Positions 9,346-19,505 of a DNA stretch of 40,486 nt are shown here, piece by piece. The position numbers and the translations under genes were made by a program. Below the pieces are notes generated by a model. It worked only from the letters and a program-made list of their open reading frames with translations, was not told the origin of the DNA and made no database searches. Source of the DNA: Vitrella brassicaformis (Eukaryota > Sar > Vitrellaceae); the NCBI GenBank assembly GCA_001179505.1, contig CDMY01000248.1, positions 1-40,486 of the forward strand, given 5' to 3'. How positions within the stretch are numbered: position 1 is the stretch's first letter; the number at the start of each line of letters is the position of its first letter.

Positions 9346-12300
9346 ATGCATTCACGTGAGATGCTGAAGCAGTTTGAGGAGCTGAGTGAGGAGGCCACCG
9401 CAGCAGGGAAGAGGACCCGGTGGCACGTGGAGAAACAGATGAAGCTCGACGGGAGAGATGTGGTCAATGAGAGAGTGTAAGTCACGCGGAACAGGAAGCA
9501 ACGGTCTGAGCTCTGTGGCCATGCAGGAAGAGGAAAGGCGTTTTCCCTTTTGCGTCGCCTGACAACGCCGACACAGGCACTCAGGGTTCGGGTACGCATT
9601 ACTCAGAGGTTCAGATCATTTGGCGGCCCTTTGAGTGTGTGTGTGTTTGTATGTGTGTGCGCCTCAGGCGACCGGCTGCATCAGCATGTGGTTCAAGTGG
9701 GGATGGCATTACGTGAGAAGCCGCGTGCGGAGCAACGAGACCTCATCCACCAGATCTGCGCCTACCTGACCGACCCTTCGACTCCACGACCAAAACTCAC
9801 GCAGGCAGCCGTTGACCTCGGCCTGATCGTCTTCTCCCACACCTGCGACAACATCGTGGACGAGCTGTTTGACCAGCTGGCCAGTGCGGGGCTGGTGCAC
9901 CAATTCCTCAGCACGGTCCTGGCTCTCCTCCCACACCCACCGCACGGCGGCCAGCCCGACATCAACTGGTCAATCAGCTTCTTCACCATTTGCTGGCTGG
10001 CGCAGGAGGCGCTGGGGAAGTGGCATAGCGTGCCAGGCCTCCACGCCCACCTGCTGACCCACAACCGCGACGCCCTGGACCTCATCGAAGGGGTTGTTGC
10101 CGGCAGGTCGGTCAGTCCAGCCAGAGATGACACACGCCATAGCCAGCAGCGAGGCGCCTTTGTTCCCGCACTGGTTGTTCCGTTCTGCCTTGCTTGCAGT
10201 GATGAAGACAGGGTGCGCAACGCCGCGGTGGTGGTCGTGGATGAGTTTGTGTGCGCCCAGGAGCCGGCTGCCGGTCTGGTGTCGCTGCAACTGTCGGGCT
10301 TCTACGACTCCCAACAGGGCTTGTTCGACGAGGTGGACGAGCTCCTGGAGAAGGGGAAGAATCCCTGCTCGGTGGGTCTGCCCGGCATGCTCCAACGCCA
10401 CTTCGACACGGTGGAGCCGTACATGCGGAAAGTGCTCGACACAGGTGCGTGTCTTGAGCCGCATCGCGCACTCATGTGCCTCCGTCCGTGTGTCTGTGAA
10501 AGGGGACTGGGCTGGCTGTGTGTCATGTAGAGCCGGTTGGCGAGTCCGTCCCTGCGGTGCTGTGTGCCATCCAGAGGCACTGCTTCCCCCACGTGGGTCG
10601 CCGCGCCGACATGGTGCTGTCCAGCAGCGAGACGGCCGCCCGCAAGTGGGCTGCGTGCATGACGCTGGGATGCATCAGCCACTACGTCATGCTGGTGATC
10701 AGATCGGCGCCTCCAGGTAGGTACCCACCTGACAACAAATTCGGCAGGCACAATTGCGCCTTGTTGTGCTTTCGTACGTGCAGATGTGCAAAAGAGTGTG
10801 CTCGAGGCCTGCCGCCCCTTCCTGAAGGTGGTCACGCAGCCGACCTTCCTCAAGGCTGTGCTGGGCGCCCTCAGCAGCGGCCGTGGCGGCAGATTGGGCT
10901 ACGACCAGCCTCTGCAGATCACTTTGGTCATCATGACTCCTGGGCTCGCTGCTTGTGTTGGTAAGAAGGGGGTCGATGGCACTTAGCTGCTCGCCCGTCC
11001 CTCTGTCTGTCCGTTTACCGCAGGCCGTCTTGGTCTGCTCGTCGACGTGGGTCTTCCAGCAGCATTGGTGTCCCTCATGACCGACGACGGCCTCATGCGA
11101 GAACCGCACGGCCCCCTCCTGGCGGACTATTTGATGCGCAGCACCGCATCAGTACTCGTGCGGGCCTCAGTGAATGTGAGCAGCCGCAACTGCACGTTCG
11201 TGTGACGGACAGCTAAGGCGAGAACCTGTCCTCTTGTCGTTGGTTTGCCTCCCAGGTTGCTGCTGACGAGGGTTTGGCGACTGCCATGTGCCGGATGCTG
11301 TTCGGGCTGCTGAAGGGCCGCCGTGACGAGGGTGCTGCCGCGGTAGGGGAAGACCTGGCCGATATGGTGTGTGAGACTCTGGAGGCCCTCGTCAAGTCAG
11401 TAGATGAATGAGCAGTGATTGATTGATCACCATAGCACCATTGGGATGGCTGTTGGGTGGGTGCGTCACCTACAGATACGGCGACGAGGTGATGGAGCGC
11501 AGAGGCGAGATGCAAAACCGCATCGCAACACAAATACTCCAGGTGTGTATCTCTCGGCCGCATCAACGTTGATGCACACTGGTACCTGCTTCTCTGTGTG
11601 TGTGCAGCTGGAATCCGTCAAGACCATGATGGCTGCAGCGGGACGCAGAGGCAGCAAAGGCGCCAAGCCACGCAACGTGCCCAAGAAGGTCACACACACA
11701 CGGAACATACAGATGCTTACCTGACTGACTGGTGCTGATCTCCGATGGTGTGACTCTGCTTTTCTCCAGATTTTAGACTTGTTTCATCGCATCGAGAAAG
11801 CCGAGACCGAGCGCTATGAGAAAGCTATCGAGGCCGAGTTCGACGACACCCCTTCGACCGCCCCGACCCCAGCCACCACCACCACCACCGCTAAGAAGAA
11901 CAAGAAGGCCGGCAGCAAGAAGAAGAAGGGCAAGGGCAACAGAGGCGGGGCCACGGGCGGTGCGTCGGGTCCGTCGTCACTCACACCTGTCGACCACGAT
12001 GGGTAGGCTGGGAGGCACGCAGCCAGCCGGCACAGTGACCAAACTTAGTGCTTGGCGTGTGGCGATATGTGGCTTGTCTGGCCAGTTCTGATGTGTCTGA
12101 TGACGGGGGCAGCGTGCTGGCGAAGAAGGGGTCGGAAGACGAGCAGCCGGCAAAGTCGACACCCACAAGTGCGCCATCCAACGACGGGTACACAGAGGAA
12201 GACACACACGACGTGATACGACGCGTTGCAATGCCCTCGATTGCCTTCGCTGTCTGCGTGTCCTTCATCCAGGCAGCCAAGCGTGAGTGTGCCGTCGAGT

Positions 12301-13939
12301 GTCCTGTCCGGTGAGGTCATCGCTGACGACCACTTCATCCCCGTCACACACAAGAAGAAGAAGACCGGCAAGACCAATCCATCGGCCACGCCCAACCAAC
12401 AGCCGCAGCAGCAGCTCTTCCCTCCCAGTGGCCCTTCGTCGTCCTTCAGCCGTCCCTCCCCACTCGCGGCAAACACGCCGCCATACAAACATGATGCTGC
12501 CACGTACGACATGACATGGCATGCACACACAGCACCTGAGATTCCACACCGTCATTATGCTTCTCACTCTGTCAGGTCTGTGTTCGGGTCGAAGGGTGTG
12601 CTCGTTTCATATCCATTCGGTGGCGGTGATGGCCATGAGGGAGGGGCCAGTGCGTCGCCGGCCAGCGCGTCGCTGTCTGACATAATGACGACGGCCACAT
12701 CGACCAGACAGCACAGGTGAGAAGGGCAGCAGGACAACAGAGCTGCGCACACTCATCTTCCTCGCCGTGTGTCTGCCTTTGATTGATATCAGTCGTGTGC
12801 CGTCGTTCGACACTCTGCCGTCCCGCCCCACTCCCAAGCCGTTCCCCCCTTGGCTTCCCACCCATGACGGCCTCCACGACAATCACCATCACATGATCCC
12901 CCTGCCGCCCCGGCCACCGTACCCCCCACTCCCGCCCCCACCTCGCCACACACACGACGACAATTGCCCTCAGACAGCCTCTCCTGCAGCTGCTGCTGCA
13001 TTGTCGTCGGCGGCCGGTCCAATCTATGGCAGTGACTTGTCGGCTGCAGGGGCGTTCTCCGCTGCAGCTGATGGTGACGTCGGCTCGCCCCTCCCGCCCC
13101 CGATGTTTCTAATGTTCGAGTCCGACGAGAACGACACGGCAGCACCACCACAGATGCAGACACACCCAGCCGGCGACAGCGACATCAGCAGTGGGGGCGC
13201 CTATCAGGCCGACAGGTGAGGAGAGGGAGAGGGACCAACGAAGGAGGACACGTGAAGAACCGTCCGCTCTGTCACGTGATTGATTTCCGTCAGTGGGTCG
13301 AGCTCGTTCCGTGACCTTCAGCTGCAAGTGAAGCGTCAGCAGCGGGAGATGGAGGCAATGCGGCAGCGACAGGAACACGAAATGGACGAAATGCGACAAA
13401 GGTAGGCTCATGCTCGGACAAGGTGGATGAGACGTCATGTGTCTACTTAGTCTCTTGATTGGTGTGCTGTCAGGTTGGCTGCCCTAAGTGCGGGCCACCA
13501 CCAGCAGCAGCAGCATACCTCGTCCAGCAGCTCGTCAGCCCGTCCCCCACCGCTACCCACACTCCCACCCACACAGCACCAGCACCAGCGCCAGCAGCAC
13601 CAGCACCGGGGTGGCGAGTGCAGCGTGTGCATGGACGCGCCTGCGTCGGTGGTGTACATGCCCTGCCGACACCTTCGGGTGTGCCCGAAGTGCTACGACG
13701 ACAACAAGGCCAGGGTGGCGCGCGAACTCACCAGGGTGAGGGCCGAGAACGACAGACGCAAACAGGAGAATGAGGACCGCATAAGGCAGAACAAGAGCCG
13801 AAAGAGGGACAAGCAGCTGCCGATGGTGAAGCTGCTGGACGAGCCCCATTACGTGTGTGAGCACTGCAACGGCACGGTGGAGTTCGGCGGGTCGGTGGAG
13901 GAGGCCCTGCAGTGGGTAGCCAACAACCTTCTCAAGTGA
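9346..13939 (+). CDS. Large helical-repeat protein with C-terminal RING-like zinc finger
   Basis: Many exons read on in phase from ATG 9346 (MHSREMLKQFEELSEE) to the stop at 13937-13939. The N-terminal half (to about 11700) is all-helical and ARM/HEAT-like, for example AVDLGLIVFSHTCDNIVDEL and VSLMTDDGLMREPHGPLLAD. A Lys-rich block follows (about 11880-11950), then a long S/P/H-rich disordered region, a coiled coil near 13320 (LQLQVKRQQREMEAMRQRQ) and a Q/H-rich stretch. The end carries CSVCMDAPASVVYMPCRHLR with CPKC, then about 60 charged residues, then CEHC. This suggests an E3 ubiquitin ligase. I do not recognise an orthologue. Exon borders in the 11.9-12.8 kb part are uncertain, and two adjacent genes cannot be fully excluded, though no stop separates the parts. 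Confidence 0.72.
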
Positions 13940-14476
13940 CAGACAAACAGACAGTCGAGGGCCTCTGAGAGGGAAGTGGTGTGTGCGCGGGGGTGGGCTG
14001 GGGAAGTCAGTCTGTGTGCCTTCAGTGTGGGAGAGAGAGAGAGGGAGAGAGAGAGAGATGGGTGGAGGGATGGCGGCCGAGTGTCTCCGAGTTGCTTAGC
14101 GCGACGTGTGAGCCAAAGATCCAGTCGCTACCCGCGTCTGCCTATGTCTCTATGTCTGTCTGTATTTGTGTAGCCTCCATGAAGACAAGGGGCGGGGGGG
14201 AAGTTTAGCTGCCTGTGGATCCACGCATTACGTGTGCAGGTTTAAGTGTGTGTTACTCGTGGGCGGTCGCTTTATGGATCTGTGTATGCGTGTGTGGCCG
14301 TCTGCTGGTGTGTGTATTTGTGATGCTACGATGCTTAGGTTTGCATGACCCTTTATCAGGCACGCTACATGACTTCATCTGAGAACTTCGAAATACCACG
14401 CGAACTGCCGCCCTTTGAGAGGGTTTGGGTTTGGGGTTCAGGGTTTTCATTCTCAGGCACCCCTTCCCACGTGGAG
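13940..14476. other. Intergenic region with GA run and telomere-like stretch
   Basis: After the RING gene stop there is a GAGA-rich run (about 14031-14058), then ordinary sequence. At 14421-14446 a GGGTTTGGGTTTGGGGTTCAGGG stretch resembles degenerate telomeric repeats. It ends about 30 bases before ATG 14477, with an acceptor-like CTCAG between, so it may lie in the leader or a leader intron of the next gene. Confidence 0.5.
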
Positions 14477-15335
14477 ATGGCAGCGGTCCCGCCGCACACT
14501 CCGACCGCCCCGCCGCTCGACGAGGAAGCGCCTGACGGCGCTGCTCCCTTGGTGATCACCGACCAGGGATTCACCTACTTAGTGACGCCTCTCTTCACGG
14601 CCGATGTGTCCTCTCGTCACGTTCGCGCTTCTCTGCCGAGGAATCCGATCAGAAGGGTAAGACGAAAATATATATGGCGCACCCACTCTCACCTTCTGTT
14701 GTGCTCTTTCCGTGGTTTGCTGCCTTCAGTTCGACAGCATTGACTTCTACGTGCTCATCTTGACCCATCAGCTGTGGTACTTCCTCCCGGTGCTGTTTGC
14801 AGTGGTCCGCCCGTCTGCTGTAGGGTGTGTGGCTGTGGCTGTCGTGGCATTGGGTCTTTTGGCGGCGTGCTGGCGGCCCTACTCCAGGAGGATGGCCGTC
14901 GTGGCGGCGTCATGCGGTGCCCAGTTCCCCCACAGCAAGGCTGCGTACCACGTGGCTGGGCACACGCTCTTCTTGATTGGGACAAGTGCTGGGCTCTTCT
15001 TCGCCTCCTGCATTGATGCCCCTCTTGCCGGCGCATACCTCTTTCTTGGGGGCTATGGCATGCTGCTGCTCGCGCTGGCTGCCAGGTGTCTGGAGAGCTA
15101 TGCGGCCTCCGGCGAGCAGAAACACGAGCTTGACAAGGCGAACGGAATCGTGGGCCTCGAGGCCATATGTTGTGCCGCTGTGCCGCTGTTGTGTATCTCG
15201 GTATTGGTCGGTCATGTGCGGATCTGGTGGATCTGGGTGGGATGGTTGGCTGCTATTTTTGTGCTGTGGGAATGTTGGTTGCAATTTTTTTTTGCTCTGG
15301 TGGTCTGCCTGATGACACGGTTTCTCAGTGACTGA
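14477..15335 (+). CDS. Multi-pass membrane protein of unknown function
   Basis: There are two exons, 14477-14657 and 14730-15335, joined in phase 0 across a short intron (donor GTAAGA, acceptor TTCAG). The first encodes a soluble P/A/D-rich N-terminus (MAAVPPHTPTAPPLDEEAPD). The second encodes about six hydrophobic segments, including WYFLPVLFAVV, VAVVALGLLAACW, LFLIGTSAGLFFAS, AYLFLGGYGMLLLALAA and ICCAAVPLLCISVLV, and ends LMTRFLSD. I recognise no family. ATG 14477 is chosen because the sequence upstream is telomere-like and low in coding character. The open frame also allows ATGs at 14345 and 14369. Confidence 0.68.
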
Positions 15336-16645
15336 CTGCACGGGCACGGGAGCGCGCAATCAGCGCGCTGCAGTGGGAGGGACGGTGCGTCCATGTTGTG
15401 TGGGTTTTGTTAAGAGACGGGCCATGAGACAGATGGGTGGTTGTGTCAGGTCAGGTGTGTAGTTCCCCACCTTTCTCATCGCCGTGACTTTCAAGTGCTG
15501 TGAGGAGCGGCTTGCATACATCTTGGTACAGTAGCTTGTACGCGTACATGGACGGTGTACTGTGTGTACGAGGATTCTATGGTTCATCCGTAATAGTGAG
15601 AGATGATAGAATTCAGTGCAAAGGTGTGTGGCTCCATTCCTCGATGTTTTGGCTGCTCGTTGCCGCTTTCTTCGTTTCTGCGAGTTATGCACTTCTGAAT
15701 GACCTGACTGGCCGATCTGCACGGCCGGAAGAGACAGCCGTGCAACAACAAACCAACACTTGTCCAACCCCACCTCACCCGTTTTGGTTGACTGACTTCA
15801 TCATGTGCTGCTTGCTGCTTGCCTCTTGCCTCGTGGATGTGCCGTTAATGGGTGTGTGTGTGTTTGTGATGCGGCGGATGGGTAAATGGATGGATGGATG
15901 GATGTTTGCCGGACGGACAGTGTGGATGCGCCTAGCTCTCGAACTCGTGACTCACTCTGTTTGTCCGCCTGCCTAGCTGCCTGCGATCGATCGATCACCA
16001 CGGCTGCATTAGACATTGTGGACGTAGACGTCAATGAATGAATGAAACGTTTGAATCATACAATTCAATTCGATCCGTCGATCAATCGATCAGTACTTTT
16101 CTGTTTCTGTTCTTTCTCCGCTCAGCAGCCCTCCGCTCTCTGTGAGTGATGTCTCTTCCCCACCCTCTTCCCTGATCTGCCTGCCCCCTCTTCCCCATCA
16201 CGAGGCGTCAGGCAGGCCAGTGCGTCCGATGGCGCCGAGACCATGCACGAGCTCGAGAGAGACACTCACTCCATTGCTTTCCCTGCTTCTTTGTTTGTTT
16301 GTTTGTTTGTTTGTCATAGTGACGCCGCAGACGTCGCTCGCTGGCCACGTGTTTACCTCTCAAGCCGCCTGCAGTCAGACGATGCAGTTCTTCAAATAAT
16401 GTTTCGTCAAATATAAAATGTAGACACCGATTTGCCGCCTGAGACAGCTTGGACAGCTGAAAGGGGCAGTTGGGCTGGTCCGGGACTTGCATGGGCGTCA
16501 GCTCCGCTACCTCCCAAATCCCATTAATCGTCCAGCCTCGCTAAATCAAAGCCGTCACCATAAACCACATTCAAGACCTCTCAGCGGCGGGGGAATTCCT
16601 TCACTCTTGAGCTGACGGTGGGCCTCAGGAAGCCCTCTCTGCCCG
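15336..16645. other. Convergent intergenic region, no supported gene
   Basis: It lies between the 3' ends of a plus and a minus gene. It has GGAT repeats (about 15884-15903), a GATC-rich patch (about 15984-15998), TTTG repeats (about 16290-16313) and a second copy of the recurring 13-bp element (16411-16423). The open frames on both strands lack consistent coding character. One minus-strand frame (16208-16492) reads through the 13-bp element as RCLHFI and could be a 3' exon or relic. Confidence 0.5.
16411..16423 (-). other. Recurring 13-bp element, copy 2
   Basis: Minus-strand CTACATTTTATAT, about 220 bases beyond the stop of the minus-strand PPM-like gene. It matches copies at 7691-7703 and 26073-26085 exactly. 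Confidence 0.6.
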
Positions 16646-18593
16646 TCAATGAACGGACACGACGGCGACGCGCTGGAGCGACGGGTTGGGGCGCCTGGGG
16701 TCTGCCGCTGCGGACAGCCGCTCTCCTGTGATTGTGGGGCCCTGGCCGGCGTGGGGACGGATGACGGCTGCGACAGAGTCGCCCAACGTGGCCAGGTGGG
16801 CACCAACTGACCCGTCCCCCCGCTCGATCAGGCCGACAACTGTGGCAGTCGTGGCCCCCATCGGACCATCCTTCACCGCCGCCTCCCATGCCGCCGTGAT
16901 CATCCTCCCCGCCCGATTCTGGTGGCGGAGGGGGCTGCTGCTGCTGTTGTGGGCGTAGGATGCGTTGTTGCAGCACCCCATTAGGCTGGTGGCGAGCTCT
17001 CGCGAGGAAAAGGGGTGGTTGTTTTTGATGTCGCCCACCCCGTCGGCGACCCCAAGAGCTCGTGTCTTGGGGTTGAGGGAGAAGGCGTCTTCGCACGCCA
17101 TGGGGTCCGCCGTCTTGCCCCTCGAATAGGCGGCCAACTGCAGCGTGAGTGTCGTTGATGCGGTCGGTGGGCTGGCAATGGCAGGAGCTGATGGTGACTC
17201 TCCCTCCGTCCCCACCTCTTCGATCTCGTCTGCTGTCTCGTCTTCCCCCTCTCCGGCGGCCTCCTCCTCGTCACTGAGGCTCTGTGGCTGAGGGCATGTG
17301 TCTGAGGGCATGCTGCCGAGTCGCATTGTCAGAGGCGAGGGACGGCTGGCCGACGATGGGTGTGGTGGGAATGGTGAGGTGTCGATCGCCGAAGGGGACA
17401 CATCGTCATGGCCGAGCAGCGGCGCATTCGGGATGGCCGTTGCAATGTCGGCCTCGGATTGGGGCCCTTCAGCGCCACGTGAGATGAGATGCTGCAGCGT
17501 CTGCCGGCCGCTGTCGTCCAGCAGGCTCAGGCAGTGCAGCAGTTCCATGTGCGAGGTGATGGGGGTGGCGCGGGCGGTGGGGGGCGGTCGAGCAGCTCAT
17601 CCAGCTGAGGAAGGAGGGAGGGGTGAGACGGGCACCAGACACGCAGAACAACAGGTTGGTGCGTGGCTTTTGGAATACGTGCTGTCTTCGTGTTGGGCGC
17701 CGACCTTGGCTTTGAGTGGACGTGTGTGGTGAGTGCTGCCGGAAGGCGTTGGGGCGCTTCGACTTCAGCAGCCTCAACGAGTCACGGATGTTCTTGATTT
17801 GCCCCCCGTGCGCCGTGCTGCCAGTCGCCTCAGGCGTCCTCTCCTTGCCCACGGGTGCTGTCACATTGTAGTTGACCGCGATGTTGGTCTCAGCACCCTG
17901 TGCGCCCTCCCTCTCCCCATTCTTAGCGCTTCGACCACGATCATGGGGCCCGCTGGTGATTGCCCTCTCTTCTTCGCTACCTTGGCTGCGGCATTGGGAC
18001 CCCCGTACGATGGCAGCGGAGCCATGTATCCCTGAGTCACACCACACAAACATAGGCATTTGTGTGTGAACGTCTTGTTTGGTGTCTGTGTGGCTTACTT
18101 GACGGCGGTGGTGACAGCGAGGGGGTATGCCTGGGGGGCGATTGGGATGTGGGACGCCTCCAGGTCCTCTAATACGCGCTCTGCCACTCCCAGCTGACTG
18201 TGACGGGCAGCCCTGATGACAGAGGTGTGTGCATGTGTGCATGTGTGTGAGAGCTCCTCTCTCTCACTCTTTCAGTATCTTGACAGCACACTCGATGTTG
18301 CGGCTGACGAACTTGCGGTCAGCAATGGCGGCAGCGCGGTGCTGCACCAGAAAGAACGAGGCGAGAGGGCGCACATGAACGAATGCACGGGCCTCCCTTT
18401 GGGTGCATGAATGTGTGTGAAGGTGACATGACTCACCTTTTGAGGACGTGTCGCATTCTGATGTCTTGCCGCTTCGCTGTCAGGGCCAGCTCCAATGTCG
18501 ACGTACTGGCATTACATGTGTTCATGCGTGTGGATGTCCGCCCGTTGGCTGAGGAGGAGGGCTCGCCTTGCGACGACTCGAGGGCGCCCATCG
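16646..18593 (-). CDS. Gene ending in a truncated PPM/PP2C-type phosphatase domain
   Basis: The last exon (about 17590 to stop 16646-16648) encodes an acidic S/P-rich region and then a PPM (PTC7-like) N-terminal half: LQLAAYSRGKTADP, EDAFSLNP with the first metal Asp, LGVADGVGD, GATTATVVGLIERG and HLATLGDSVAAVIRP. The protein stops about 25 residues later. The C-terminal half, with its DGLWD-type and DN metal ligands, is missing, so catalysis is doubtful. Upstream minus-strand exons look helical: AIADRKFVSRNIECAVKILK, then ARHSQLGVAERVLEDLEASH (TPR/PPR-like), then a basic linker IKNIRDSLRLLKSKRP. A start near 18593 (MGALESSQGEPS) is possible, but the first exon's reading frame does not join cleanly. 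One gene or two, and intact or decayed, stays open. Confidence 0.5.
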
Positions 18594-19505
18594 GATTTTT
18601 TTTTTCCGTCTTGTCTCCACCATCGCGAATTCTCACCCTCTCCGCTCGGTGAGAATTCCGAGCCCAGGATGGGAAGGATTGCTGAAGGGCACAGGACGGA
18701 CAATAACTGGCCAGACGGTCACTCACATCGACGGAGCCAACTCACTCAAGCTCAATTCAGTCGGGCTGAAGAGGCTGGACTGGAGCATTCAAAACAGGCG
18801 TCAACATCCTCCATCATCTTGTAACCAGTAGCGTGGCTCGTGGGCGCCTACAACAGTCATCATCGAGGCACTCTCACCGTCAAGAGCGGGTGACTGGGGG
18901 TGAGTTTGCCGGACAGGATGAACGGCTTGAAAGGGTGTTTGCTAAGCACACAACATAGCGGAGATCGTGTGTAGACGGCTTGGCTGTTTGCTTGGACGCG
19001 AGACATTCTTGCACTTTAGTGAGTGACGGACACGCGAGTGCCTCTGACTAGTCGGTCGATCGGTTCTGCACCTAGCTTGACGGTTGGCTCATCTGTGCCT
19101 GTCAACCACACAGCAGAGGTAAGTCTCATTCATCCCGTCTCGTCCTCCCGTCTGCTGCCTTTCTAGTCAGGTCCGACGGGTGTGAAGAGCCAGGCATCGA
19201 CAACTTGCACAAGGCCAGATGGATGGATGATAACTGGCGTTTCAAGTTGATCTCTATACCCCGATGCCTCACATGAAAGAACACAGCTACGAGGAACGCA
19301 TCACGGAGAGTCAGTTCCGGTCATGGCCATGACGCTAAGCGCATCTCTCACGCAACGCAAGGGCTCAGTCAGTCAGGGATTGACGTTCAGCCCCCACATC
19401 TCCCGGTGGATCAAACACTCCTGCTCACACCCATCCGCAAATCGATACGCAACAGCACCACACAAGTTCCACCAATCGCATGTGTCGCCTCTCCCGCCCA
19501 CCCAT
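18594..19505. other. Intergenic region with hairpin, no supported gene
   Basis: It lies between the uncertain 5' end of the PPM-like gene and the 3' end of UVRAG, both on the minus strand. It starts with a T run (about 18597-18605) and an EcoRI-site-bearing hairpin (18627-18658). I see no consistent coding signal in the rest. Confidence 0.5.
18627..18658. other. 11-bp perfect inverted repeat
   Basis: GAATTCTCACC (18627-18637) and GGTGAGAATTC (18648-18658) are perfect reverse complements around a 10-base loop. A run of nine or more T precedes it on the plus strand, so on the minus strand it reads as stem then A run. It may be in the leader of the minus-strand gene. Confidence 0.6.

Noticed and set aside
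15500-15976. Plus-strand open frame of 158 residues with hydrophobic stretches
   Set aside because: It ends in a GGAT minisatellite, has cysteine- and tryptophan-rich non-coding composition, and has no splice partners. It lies in a 3' intergenic region.
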